Below are positions 6,952 through 14,335 of a stretch of 14,406 bases of DNA, one piece after another. A program made the translations under genes and the position numbers. The notes below the pieces were generated by a model. It was not told where the DNA came from and did no database searches. It saw nothing but the letters and a program-made list of their open reading frames with translations. This DNA is from Thermaceae bacterium (GTDB lineage: Bacteria > Deinococcota > Deinococci > Deinococcales > Marinithermaceae): contig JALVVO010000074.1 in assembly GCA_027023345.1 (NCBI GenBank), forward strand, positions 1 to 14,406, given 5' to 3'. How positions within the stretch are numbered: position 1 is the first letter of the stretch; each line of letters begins with the position of its first letter.

Positions 6952-7955
6952 GGAAGTGGGTACTGGCGGTAGTGGCGCTCCTGGGGCTCGCGTGGGCCGC
7001 GGCTCCGGAGAAGAAGCACGTCGTGCTCGCGGTGGGTGGTAAGAGCCTGGTCGTCTACCTCCCGCTCACCGTCGCCGAGCAGCTCGGCTACTTCGAGGAC
7101 GAGGGGCTCGACGTCGAGATCCAGGACTTCAAGGGGGGCTCGGCCGCGCTCAAGGCTATGCTCGGCGGCTCCGCCGACGTGGTCATGGGCTACTTCGACC
7201 ACATCGTCCGGCTCCAGGCCCAGGGACGCGACCTGGTGGGCACGGTGCTCGTGGGCAAGTATCCGGGGATCGTGCTCGGCGTACAATCGAAGCTCGCGGA
7301 CGAGATCGAGTCGGTCAAGGACCTGAAGGGCAGGAAGGTCGGCGTCACCAAGCCGGGCTCCTCGACCAACTACTTCGTCTACTACCTCCTGGTCAAGAAC
7401 GGCCTCAAGCCCACCGACGTCTCGATCATCGGCGTCGGCGGGGGGTCCTCGGCGATCGCTGCCTTCGAGCGAGGGCAGGTGGACGCGATCAGCCACGTGG
7501 AGCCGGTGATCACCACCCTGGAGGCGCGGGGGCTTTTGAAGGTGCTGGTGGACACCCGGAAGCCCGAGGACACGCTCGCGGTCTTCGGCGGCCCCTACCC
7601 GGCGGCCACGCTCTACACCAAGCGGAGCTTCGTCGAGAAGTACCCCGAGACCACCCAGCGGCTGGTGAACGCGATGGTGCGGGCGCTCCGCTGGATGCAG
7701 GGGAAGAGCGCCGACGAGGTGGTGGCGATCATGCCGAAGAGCTACTACCAAAACGACCCCGAGCTCTATAAGAGGATCGTCGCCAACTCGCTTTCGATGT
7801 TCAGCGAGGACGGCCGCTTCCCGCCCGAGGGCCCGAAGACCGCTTACAAGGTTCTTTCCATGTTCGACGAGAAGCTCGCGAAGGCCCAGGTGGACCTCGC
7901 GAAGACCTACACCAACGCCTTCGTGGAGAAGGCGCTGGAGAAGTACGGGAAGTAA
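6948..7955 (+). CDS. Periplasmic substrate-binding protein, NMT1/THI5-like (NitT/TauT importer)
   Basis: This is the secreted solute receptor of the importer, 335 residues long. A Sec signal peptide is clear: MRKW, a hydrophobic core, and a cut probably after AWA near residue 17. There is no lipobox, so the protein should be free in the periplasm. The mature part has the NMT1/SBP_bac_3-like pattern: a strand VLAVGG, then LTVAEQLGYFEDEGLDVEI, a GGSAALKAMLGGSADVVMG turn, DLKGRKVGVTKPGSSTNYF and FERGQVDAISHVEP. This layout recalls aliphatic-sulfonate, taurine and thiamine-precursor binding proteins. From memory, close look-alikes are common in Proteobacteria. The ligand is not deducible, and no biosynthetic or catabolic gene lies next to it. 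It is the last gene of the operon, followed by a hairpin. Confidence 0.9.
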   Translation: MRKWVLAVVALLGLAWAAAPEKKHVVLAVGGKSLVVYLPLTVAEQLGYFEDEGLDVEIQDFKGGSAALKAMLGGSADVVMGYFDHIVRLQAQGRDLVGTVLVGKYPGIVLGVQSKLADEIESVKDLKGRKVGVTKPGSSTNYFVYYLLVKNGLKPTDVSIIGVGGGSSAIAAFERGQVDAISHVEPVITTLEARGLLKVLVDTRKPEDTLAVFGGPYPAATLYTKRSFVEKYPETTQRLVNAMVRALRWMQGKSADEVVAIMPKSYYQNDPELYKRIVANSLSMFSEDGRFPPEGPKTAYKVLSMFDEKLAKAQVDLAKTYTNAFVEKALEKYGK

Positions 7956-7970
7956 GCTGCATTCCGCCCG

Positions 7971-8015
7971 CGCGGGGCGCTTAGGGGGCTTCTCGGCGCC
8001 CCGCGTCGTCTTTTA
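7971..8015 (+). terminator. Candidate intrinsic terminator after the importer operon
   Basis: A perfect 10-bp stem joins 7971-7980 and 7996-8005 (CGCGGGGCGC with its complement) around a 15-nt loop. TCGTCTTTTA follows. The T-run is short and starts 5 nt after the stem, so efficiency is uncertain. The loop contains the TAA stop of the convergent membrane-protein gene. There is no T-run on the minus strand, so only plus-strand termination is supported. Confidence 0.5.
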
Positions 8016-8667
8016 GGAGAACCTTGGGCTTTGCGATGCGGTCATAGAGGGCAAGGGTGGCGTAGACGACGACGCCGATCCAGAACGCCGTGAGGCTTGC
8101 TGGCACCAGGGCGCCGAGCAGGGTGAGGGCGAAAAAGAGCAGAATGGCGCTAAAGAGGGCGAGGGTGCCGTTTCCCCGGTAAAGGATCGCCTCCTTGGGT
8201 AGGTGGATCAGGGGGCGGCCGCCACGCCGAAGCGCCCGCCGGATGAGGGGCTCTTCCTGCCAGGGCCGAAGGCCGAGGTCGGGCCGCGCGGCGCGGATCG
8301 CCTCGTAGACCGCTTCCCAACCCGCGTAGGTCAGCGGCAGGGCGACCGCCCGCCCTTCCCGAAGGCGGAGGACGAGCTGAAGCCCAGGGAAGAGGGGGCA
8401 GCGAGAGCCCGGTGCGACCTGGGCCCCTTGCACCTCGGCCAGGGAAAGCCGCCTGCGGCCCAAGAAGAGCTCGCTTCCTGCGGCGCAGTAGCGCCCCGGA
8501 CCAACGGCGTTTAGGAGGAGGCAGAACCAGAGAACAAACCCGAGGATCCCGATCAGGCGTTCGGGCCCGCTGCCGGTGGAGGTGAGCCAGACAGATAGGC
8601 CCAGAAGGATCGGGAGGAAGACGAGCGAAAGGACAAGGTCGCCTTTGGGAAACCTGGCGCAGACCAT
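7981..8667 (-). CDS. Four-helix membrane protein with central PH-like domain, hypothetical
   Basis: I do not recognise a named family. The 228-residue product has two membrane helices near the N-terminus (about 11-29 and 38-55). A soluble central part of about 110 residues follows, then two C-terminal helices (168-190 and 191-208) and a basic tail. The central part has alternating short strands (ELFLG, LQLVLRLREG, AVALPL) and then a helix (WEAVYEAIRAARP). That is the look of a bacterial PH-like domain, although this is only a pattern judgement. Its composition is slightly less GC-rich than its neighbours. I chose the ATG at 8665-8667, because a -10-like TAGAAT ends 9 nt upstream. A TTG at 8671-8673 would add two residues. 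The gene follows dprA by roughly 25 nt and may be co-transcribed with it. Confidence 0.72.
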   Translation of the reverse strand: MVCARFPKGDLVLSLVFLPILLGLSVWLTSTGSGPERLIGILGFVLWFCLLLNAVGPGRYCAAGSELFLGRRRLSLAEVQGAQVAPGSRCPLFPGLQLVLRLREGRAVALPLTYAGWEAVYEAIRAARPDLGLRPWQEEPLIRRALRRGGRPLIHLPKEAILYRGNGTLALFSAILLFFALTLLGALVPASLTAFWIGVVVYATLALYDRIAKPKVLLKDDAGRREAP

Positions 8668-8676
8668 TTGCAAAAT

Positions 8677-8682
8677 ATTCTA
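8677..8682 (-). promoter_or_regulatory. Candidate -10 box for the membrane-protein gene
   Basis: On the minus strand TAGAAT matches five of six bases of TATAAT and ends 9 nt before the ATG at 8667. It lies in an AT-rich island in the gap after dprA that stands out from the GC-rich surroundings. No convincing -35 is seen. The gene might therefore be expressed independently of dprA. Confidence 0.4.
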
Positions 8683-8692
8683 GATCGTTGGT

Positions 8693-9715
8693 TCAGCGCG
8701 CCCGGTAGCGGCCCCCGGGAAGAACCTCGGCGAGACCCAGGAGCTCGAGCTCCGTGAGCCCCGCGAGGACGGCGGCGGGGTCCGCGCCCAGGCGGCTCGC
8801 CAGGTCGTCGGGAAGCGCCTCGCCGAGCTCGGCGAGGGCGGAGTAAAGCGCCCTTAAGTGCGCGGGCGGCTCGGGCCGGTTCGCCGGGGGAGCCGAGAGG
8901 CCGAGGAGCTCGAGGAGCTCTCCCGCGGAGAGGACCGGCGCCGCGCCGTCCTTGATGAGGAGGTTCGCCCCACGGCTTTTTTCGTCGGTGGGGCGGCCGG
9001 GAACGGCGAGGACCTCGCGGCCGAGCTCGAGCGCGTGCCGGGCGGTGATCAGCGCCCCCGAGCGCTCCGGCGCCTCGACCACCACCACCGCCCGGGCAAG
9101 CGCCGCCACCAGGCGGTTCCTGCGGGGAAAGTGCTCGGGCCGGGGTCCGGTGCCGAAGGGAAACTCCGAGACGAGCGCCGCCCTTTCCGCGAGCTCCCGG
9201 TGCTCGGGAGGGTAAACCCGGTCGAGGGCGCTCCCGAGCACCGCGAGGGTCTTCCCCCCGGCCTCGAGCGCCCCCCGGTGGGCGGCGCCGTCGATTCCGC
9301 GAGCGAGGCCGGAGACCACCGCGACCCCGGCGCCGGCGAGCGCCCGCGCCAGCTCCCGGGCGAACCCCTTCGCCCAGGGGCTCGCCCGCCGGGTGCCGAC
9401 GATCGCCACCGCCCCTTCCCAGGGCGGGACCTCGCCCTTTGCGAAGAGGGGGACCGGCGGGTCGGGGAGGTGCAAAAGCCCCTCGGGGTAGCCCTCGTCC
9501 CCGGGCCCGAGGACGCGAGCGCCAAGCGCCTCAGCCTTCTCGAGGATCCGTTCGGCCGCGCCCTTTTCGCGGGTCTCCCGGTAGGCGGCGTGGATCTTCG
9601 TCCCCAGGGCGCGGGCGGCCGCGTCGGGGTCGTCGGGGTGCCGGGCCAGCGCTTCCCGAAAGCGCTTCGGGCCCACCCCGGGGGCGAGGGCCAGGGCCAG
9701 CCAGCGGGCCTCCAC
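8693..9715 (-). CDS. dprA: DNA-processing protein DprA (DNA protecting protein)
   Basis: DprA loads RecA onto single-stranded DNA taken up during natural transformation and protects that DNA. The 340-residue protein has an N-terminal SAM-like helical region (about 1-60). The Rossmann-like core follows, with IVGTRRAS (105-112), SGLARGIDGAAH (135-146), FPRRNR (196-201), and the SGALITARHALE helix (219-230). A C-terminal winged-helix domain spans about 285-340. All conserved core residues appear intact. The GTG start at 9713-9715 has no Shine-Dalgarno sequence, but a -10-like TAGAGT lies exactly 6 nt upstream, which suggests a leaderless message. Thermus relatives are highly transformable, which fits an intact dprA. 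The gene diverges from era across 34 bp. Confidence 0.95.
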   Translation of the reverse strand: MEARWLALALAPGVGPKRFREALARHPDDPDAAARALGTKIHAAYRETREKGAAERILEKAEALGARVLGPGDEGYPEGLLHLPDPPVPLFAKGEVPPWEGAVAIVGTRRASPWAKGFARELARALAGAGVAVVSGLARGIDGAAHRGALEAGGKTLAVLGSALDRVYPPEHRELAERAALVSEFPFGTGPRPEHFPRRNRLVAALARAVVVVEAPERSGALITARHALELGREVLAVPGRPTDEKSRGANLLIKDGAAPVLSAGELLELLGLSAPPANRPEPPAHLRALYSALAELGEALPDDLASRLGADPAAVLAGLTELELLGLAEVLPGGRYRAR

Positions 9716-9721
9716 CCCGCT

Positions 9722-9742
9722 ACTCTACCTAGGCCTTATCCT
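9722..9742. promoter_or_regulatory. Back-to-back -10 boxes for divergent dprA and era
   Basis: The 34-bp gap carries two -10-like boxes. TATCCT at 9737-9742 (plus strand) ends 7 nt before the era GTG. TAGAGT at 9722-9727 (minus strand) ends 6 nt before the dprA GTG. Both spacings predict leaderless transcripts. The -35 regions must fall inside or at the edge of the opposite gene, and neither is recognisable there. Confidence 0.4.
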
Positions 9743-9749
9743 GGTTCCT

Positions 9750-10646
<897 letters not shown>

Positions 10647-10676
10647 CTCCTTGCGCTCCCCGCGCGGGCTCGGCAA

Positions 10677-10682
10677 GATAAT
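10677..10682 (+). promoter_or_regulatory. Possible -10 box before the acyltransferase gene
   Basis: GATAAT matches five of six bases of TATAAT but ends only 3 nt before the ATG at 10686. A start point 6 or 7 nt downstream would then fall inside codon 2. A TTGCGC at 10651-10656 is 20 bp upstream, which is longer than ideal. The box may be fortuitous, with the gene simply read through from era. Confidence 0.22.
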
Positions 10683-10685
10683 CCC

Positions 10686-11579
10686 ATGCCCTGGCTCTTG
10701 CCGCGGCAGGTGACCCCGGAGGCCGAGCGCGAGCTCGACCGCTTTCTAGGCGAGCTCGCCGAGCGCCTCTCCGACCCCGCCACCGATCGGAACGCGCTGG
10801 TGCGCGAGATCCTCGCCCAGCTCCTCTACGCCTCGAGCTTCGACGAGCTCGCCGAGCGCTCGCCCATGGCCGCGCTCGCGCTGGACCCGGCGAACGTCAC
10901 CTTCGAGGCCGAGTACTACGCCGCCACCGACCAGGAGAAGTTTCAAAGGGTGAAGCCGCTGCTCTGGCTCTGGAAGAGCCTGGACCTGACCCCCCTCGGC
11001 CAGAGCATCCACAGCGGGGTCCGGATCCGCGCCACCCTCGCCCCCTTCATCTTCAAGCGGGTGGGGAAGAACCCCAAGTTCTTCCAGAACGTCGAGTTCT
11101 CGGTGGGGTACAACCTCGAGCTCGGCGACGACGTCGTCGTCCACCGCCACGTCCTCCTCGACGACATCGGCGGCATCACCCTGATGGACCGGGTCTCGAT
11201 CGCCGACTACGCCAACATCTACAGCCACACCCACGACGTCCGGGAGCAGGCCGACGTCACCTTGAAACACACCCTGCTCGGGACCGGGGTGCGGATCACC
11301 TACCACGCCACCGTCCTCGCCGGGGTCAAGATCGGCGACGACGCAATGGTGGCCACGATGGCGGTGGTCACCCGCGACGTGCCGCCCCACGCGATCGTGA
11401 TGGGCGTGCCCGCCCGCGTCACCCGGGTCAAGGAGCGGCCCGACTGCCCCTACTGCGCCCGCGGCGAGCCCCACCCCGCCGAGCGGGTGCCTCGGCTGCC
11501 CCCCCGCAAGGGCAACCCCGATTTTCCCGAGCTAAGGCCCCCGGGCTTCGGCGTCCGGCTAGCGAAGCCGGGGGAGTAG
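10686..11579 (+). CDS. Left-handed beta-helix (hexapeptide-repeat) acyltransferase
   Basis: This is a 297-residue transferase of the hexapeptide-repeat superfamily, which uses acetyl-CoA or another acyl-CoA. Acceptor unknown. The first 100 or so residues are helical and not typical of maltose or galactoside acetyltransferases. The beta-helix then runs from about 135 to 245 with turns such as NVEFSVGYNLELGDDV and GVKIGDDAMVATMAVVTRDV. SHTHD (180-184) supplies the likely catalytic histidine, and the exit motif is IVMGVPARV (237-245). A proline-rich tail of about 50 residues follows, with a CPYC motif (C254, C257). There is no signal peptide. The gene follows era and its end overlaps the convergent HAD gene by 21 nt. 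A cell-envelope or storage-sugar acceptor is possible, but nothing nearby decides. Confidence 0.85.
   Translation: MPWLLPRQVTPEAERELDRFLGELAERLSDPATDRNALVREILAQLLYASSFDELAERSPMAALALDPANVTFEAEYYAATDQEKFQRVKPLLWLWKSLDLTPLGQSIHSGVRIRATLAPFIFKRVGKNPKFFQNVEFSVGYNLELGDDVVVHRHVLLDDIGGITLMDRVSIADYANIYSHTHDVREQADVTLKHTLLGTGVRITYHATVLAGVKIGDDAMVATMAVVTRDVPPHAIVMGVPARVTRVKERPDCPYCARGEPHPAERVPRLPPRKGNPDFPELRPPGFGVRLAKPGE
11538..11574. terminator. Hairpin spanning the overlapping convergent 3' ends
   Basis: Arms at 11538-11550 and 11563-11574 pair over 12 bp with a single bulged G, leaving a 12-nt loop. The hairpin covers the 3' end of both the acyltransferase gene and the HAD gene; the HAD stop (11559-11561) lies in the loop. 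Neither strand has a T-run behind it. It may therefore only protect or separate the messages rather than terminate as a classical intrinsic site. Confidence 0.35.
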
Positions 11580-12290
11580 CTTGACGAGCTCGCGGTGGTC
11601 GTTGAGGATCGCCGTGGGCTGGATGCCCCGCGGGTCCCGGGCGGTGCGGCCAGTGTAGAGCACGGCGTAGGCGTAGCCGGCGGCGAAGGCCCCCTCGACG
11701 TCGGCCCGGGGGAGGTCGCCGGTGTGGAGGGCGGCCTTGGGCTCGACCCCCATCTTGGAGAGCGCGTGGTGGAAGGCCTCCGGGCTCGGCTTCACCGCCC
11801 CGGTCTCGTCGGAGAAGCTCATGGCGTAGAAGTAGCGGGCGAAGTTCTGCCGGGCGAGCAGCTCCCGGAGGACCCGCCCCGGGGTCAGGCCGGTATCGGA
11901 GACGATCCCGAGGGGGTAGTTCTCGGCGAGGGCGGGGATCGCCTCGAGGGTCCCCGGCAGGGGGACGAGGTCGCCCTCGAGGGCGGCGTCCTCGAGCTTT
12001 CGGGCGGTGAGCGCCACCAGCCCCTCGTCGTAGGGGACGCCCAGGGTCTTGAAGATGTAGGCGACGCGGTCGAAGTTGGACATGTGCTCCCCGGCCTCCC
12101 AGGCGGCCCGGAAGGCGGCCGAGGCCGCCCGGTAGGCCTCGCGAACCGCCTCCTCGTCGGCGGGGACGCCGGCCTCGCTGGTGGCGTCGAGGAGGATCTC
12201 GTAGCGCTTGGGGAGCACGACCTCCAAGAACTTCGGTCCCTCGGTGAAGAGGGTTCCCCAGAAGTCGAAGGTAAGTCCACGGACGGCCAT
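11559..12290 (-). CDS. HAD-superfamily hydrolase with DFWGT motif I
   Basis: This 243-residue haloacid-dehalogenase-superfamily protein has an unknown substrate. Motif I reads TFDFWGTLF: the nucleophile is D9, but the usual second aspartate (D+2) is W11. Motif II is IVSDTG with S131, and motif III is the lysine K167 in VKPSPEAF. Motif IV is TGDLPRADVEGA with D192 and D197. A helical cap lies between about 20 and 100. Loss of the D+2 acid/base argues against an ordinary phosphatase and resembles dehalogenase- or phosphonatase-like members, though function is unproven. The ATG at 12288-12290 has a strong AAAGGAGG 4 nt upstream. The gene lies 33 nt behind purB on the same strand, which suggests co-transcription. 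Confidence 0.85.
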   Translation of the reverse strand: MAVRGLTFDFWGTLFTEGPKFLEVVLPKRYEILLDATSEAGVPADEEAVREAYRAASAAFRAAWEAGEHMSNFDRVAYIFKTLGVPYDEGLVALTARKLEDAALEGDLVPLPGTLEAIPALAENYPLGIVSDTGLTPGRVLRELLARQNFARYFYAMSFSDETGAVKPSPEAFHHALSKMGVEPKAALHTGDLPRADVEGAFAAGYAYAVLYTGRTARDPRGIQPTAILNDHRELVKLLPRLR

Positions 12291-12294
12291 CGCG

Positions 12295-12302
12295 CCTCCT
12301 TT
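12295..12302 (-). promoter_or_regulatory. Strong Shine-Dalgarno of the HAD-hydrolase gene
   Basis: On the minus strand AAAGGAGG lies 4 nt before the ATG at 12290. It fixes the start. It also marks the gene as an internal member of a purB transcript, in contrast to unit-heading genes here, which lack such sites. Confidence 0.65.
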
Positions 12303-12323
12303 CCGAAAGCCCTTTTACTAAGG

Positions 12324-13637
12324 CTACAACAGACCCACCCGGCGGTAGAGGTCATCCACGTACCGGAGGTAGAAGGCGGGGTCGAAGAGGGCGGAGAGCT
12401 CCGCTTCGGAAAGGGGCGCGCCCGCGTCGAGGAGCGCGTTTTTAAAGGGCATCCCCTCCTCCCAGGTGCGCATCGCCGCCCGTTGCACCAGCCGGTAGGC
12501 CTCGTCCCGGGTCAGGCCCCGCTCGATGAGCGCGCCGAGCACCCGCTGGCTGAAGACCAGGCCGCGGGTGAGCTCGAGGTTTTTCCGGACGCGGTCCTCG
12601 TGCACCACGAGTTCGCGAAGAAGCCCCGTGCTCCGGCGGAGGAGGTAGTGGGCCAGGGTGGTGGCGTCGGGGAGGCTCACCCGCTCCACCGAGGAGTGGC
12701 TGATGTCGCGCTCGTGCCAAAGGGGGACGTTTTCGAGGGCCGGGGTGAGGTAGCCCCGGAGCATCCGGGAAAGGCCCGAGACGTTTTCGAAGCCCACCGG
12801 GTTCTTCTTGTGGGGCATCGCCGAGGAGCCCTTCTGGCGCCCCTTTTGGAAGCCCTCCTCGACCTCGCCGACCTCGGTGCGGGCGAGGTGGCGCATCTCC
12901 ACCGCCAGGCGTTCGAGCTCGGCCCCGAGCAGGGCGAGCGCGGCCAGGACCTCGGCGTGCCGGTCGCGGGGGGTGACCTGGGTGGTGATTGGGTCTACGG
13001 CGAGGCCCAGCGCGCGGGCGACGTAGGCCTCGACCTCGGGGGGGATCATGGCGTAGTTCCCCACCGCCCCCGAGAGCTTGGCCACCGCGATCGTCCGCCG
13101 GGCCCGGACCAGGCGCTCGCGGTGGCGCCGGAAGGCGGCGTAGAAGTGGGCGAACTTGAGGCCGAAGCTGGTGGGCTCGGCGTGGACGCCGTGGGTGCGG
13201 CCGACGGCGGGGAGGTCCTTGTAGCGGAGCGCCTTTTCCTTGAGGGCGTCGAGCAGGCCTTCCAGCGCTTTTAGGACGAGACCGAGCGCCTCCTTCAAGG
13301 CCAGGTTCTGGGCGGTGTCCACCACGTCGGTGCTGGTCAGGCCGAAGTGGAGGTAGCGCCGGAGCTCCGCGTCCCCCGCCCATTCGCCCAGGACGTCCAC
13401 GAAGGCGGCGAGGTCGTGGCGGGTCACCCGTTCCCGCTCGGCGACGCGGCGGGCGAAGGCCTCGTCGAGGGGGCGCGCCCTCAGGCTCGCCTCGAGCCGC
13501 TCGGAGAGGCCCCGGGGCACTCGGCCGAGCCGTTCCCAGGCGGCGAGCGCGAGCCTTTCCACCTCGGCCCAGCGGCGGAACTTCTCCACCTCGCTCCAAA
13601 GCCGCGCCATCTCCGGGGTCTGGTAGCGGGGGATCAT
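12324..13637 (-). CDS. purB: Adenylosuccinate lyase
   Basis: PurB catalyses two fumarate-releasing steps of purine synthesis: SAICAR to AICAR, and adenylosuccinate to AMP. The 437-residue protein belongs to the fumarase/aspartase superfamily and shows its three conserved regions. These are TSTDVVDTAQN (101-111), GRTHGVHAEPTSFG (146-159, with catalytic-site H149) and the signature GSSAMPHKKNP (270-280, with the flexible-loop serine near 271). Length and order are standard for the bacterial 430-residue type. The ATG at 13635-13637 gives the family N-terminus MIPRYQTPEM. There is no Shine-Dalgarno sequence, and the upstream gap to the divergent regulator is only 23 bp. The HAD gene follows 33 nt downstream. 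Confidence 0.97.
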   Translation of the reverse strand: MIPRYQTPEMARLWSEVEKFRRWAEVERLALAAWERLGRVPRGLSERLEASLRARPLDEAFARRVAERERVTRHDLAAFVDVLGEWAGDAELRRYLHFGLTSTDVVDTAQNLALKEALGLVLKALEGLLDALKEKALRYKDLPAVGRTHGVHAEPTSFGLKFAHFYAAFRRHRERLVRARRTIAVAKLSGAVGNYAMIPPEVEAYVARALGLAVDPITTQVTPRDRHAEVLAALALLGAELERLAVEMRHLARTEVGEVEEGFQKGRQKGSSAMPHKKNPVGFENVSGLSRMLRGYLTPALENVPLWHERDISHSSVERVSLPDATTLAHYLLRRSTGLLRELVVHEDRVRKNLELTRGLVFSQRVLGALIERGLTRDEAYRLVQRAAMRTWEEGMPFKNALLDAGAPLSEAELSALFDPAFYLRYVDDLYRRVGLL

Positions 13638-13641
13638 CGTA

Positions 13642-13656
13642 AACTTAGCCTATATC
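13642..13656. promoter_or_regulatory. Overlapping divergent -10 boxes for purB and the FNR-type regulator
   Basis: The 23-bp gap (13638-13660) holds an AT-rich core. On the plus strand TATATC (13651-13656) ends 4 nt before the regulator ATG, or CCTATA (13649-13654) 6 nt before it. On the minus strand TAAGTT (from 13647 to 13642) ends 4 nt before the purB ATG, or TATAGG 11 nt before it. Both messages should be almost leaderless. Any -35 lies in the opposite coding region. Confidence 0.38.
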
Positions 13657-13660
13657 GCCG

Positions 13661-14335
13661 ATGGGACGCGCGCTCGAAGAGGTCTTGGCCAAGGTCGGGT
13701 TCTTGGAGGCGGCGAGCGCCGAGGGGCTTCGCCGCCTCGCCCGCGCAAGCGAGCTCCGGACGCTCGTGCGGGGCGGGGTCCTCTTCCTCGAGGGGGACCC
13801 GGTGGAGCGGTTCTTCGTCGTGGTCGAGGGCTGGGTCAAGGTCTATAAGGGCCACCCCGACGGGGACCGGCAGATCGTCTTGCACCTCGAGGGCCCCGGC
13901 TCCCCCCTCGCCGAGGTGGCGGTCTTCCTTGACGAGGCCCGCTACCCCGCCTCCGCCGAGGCCGCGACCCCAGCCCAGGTGCTGGCGGTGCCCAAGGGCA
14001 CCTTCCTCGAGCTCCTGGAAGCGGAGCCGGCGGTCGCCCGCGGGGCGCTCCGCTACCTGGCCCAAAGGCAGCGGGCGTTGATCCGGCTCCTCGCCAAGCT
14101 CACCTTTCAGGACGTGCTCGAGCGCCTGGTCGGCTACCTGGTCGAGCGGCTCGAGGCCGAGGGCCAGGGCTTCGAGCTCCCCACCAACGCCGAGCTCGCG
14201 GCGCTCCTCGGCACCGTCCCCGAGATCATGAGCCGCACCCTCAGCCGCTTCTACAAGCAGGGCTGGATCCGGCTCGAGAACCGCCACGTCTGGATCGAGA
14301 ACGAGGTGGTCCTCATCGCCGTCGCCAAGGGCTGA
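13661..14335 (+). CDS. Crp/Fnr-family transcription regulator, FNR/DNR-like
   Basis: This 224-residue regulator has an N-terminal cyclic-nucleotide-binding-like beta-roll (about 12-120), a long dimerisation helix (about 125-165) and a C-terminal winged helix (about 170-212). The roll starts around LFLEGDPVERFFVVVEGWVKVY. The recognition-helix region is TVPEIMSRTLSRFYKQGWI. There is no cysteine at all, so it cannot carry an FNR-type Fe-S cluster. The position equivalent to the Crp Arg-Ser phosphate contact reads RYPASAEA, so cAMP binding is not supported. The HTH resembles FNR/DNR proteins, some of which sense NO through haem, but no haem ligand can be assigned here. It diverges from purB by 23 bp, so autoregulation would also touch purB. 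Confidence 0.9.
   Translation: MGRALEEVLAKVGFLEAASAEGLRRLARASELRTLVRGGVLFLEGDPVERFFVVVEGWVKVYKGHPDGDRQIVLHLEGPGSPLAEVAVFLDEARYPASAEAATPAQVLAVPKGTFLELLEAEPAVARGALRYLAQRQRALIRLLAKLTFQDVLERLVGYLVERLEAEGQGFELPTNAELAALLGTVPEIMSRTLSRFYKQGWIRLENRHVWIENEVVLIAVAKG

Noticed and set aside
9728..9736. Overlapping CCTAGG and AGGCCT palindromes as an operator between dprA and era
   Set aside because: Two 6-bp palindromes sharing bases are easily expected by chance, and no larger dyad surrounds them.
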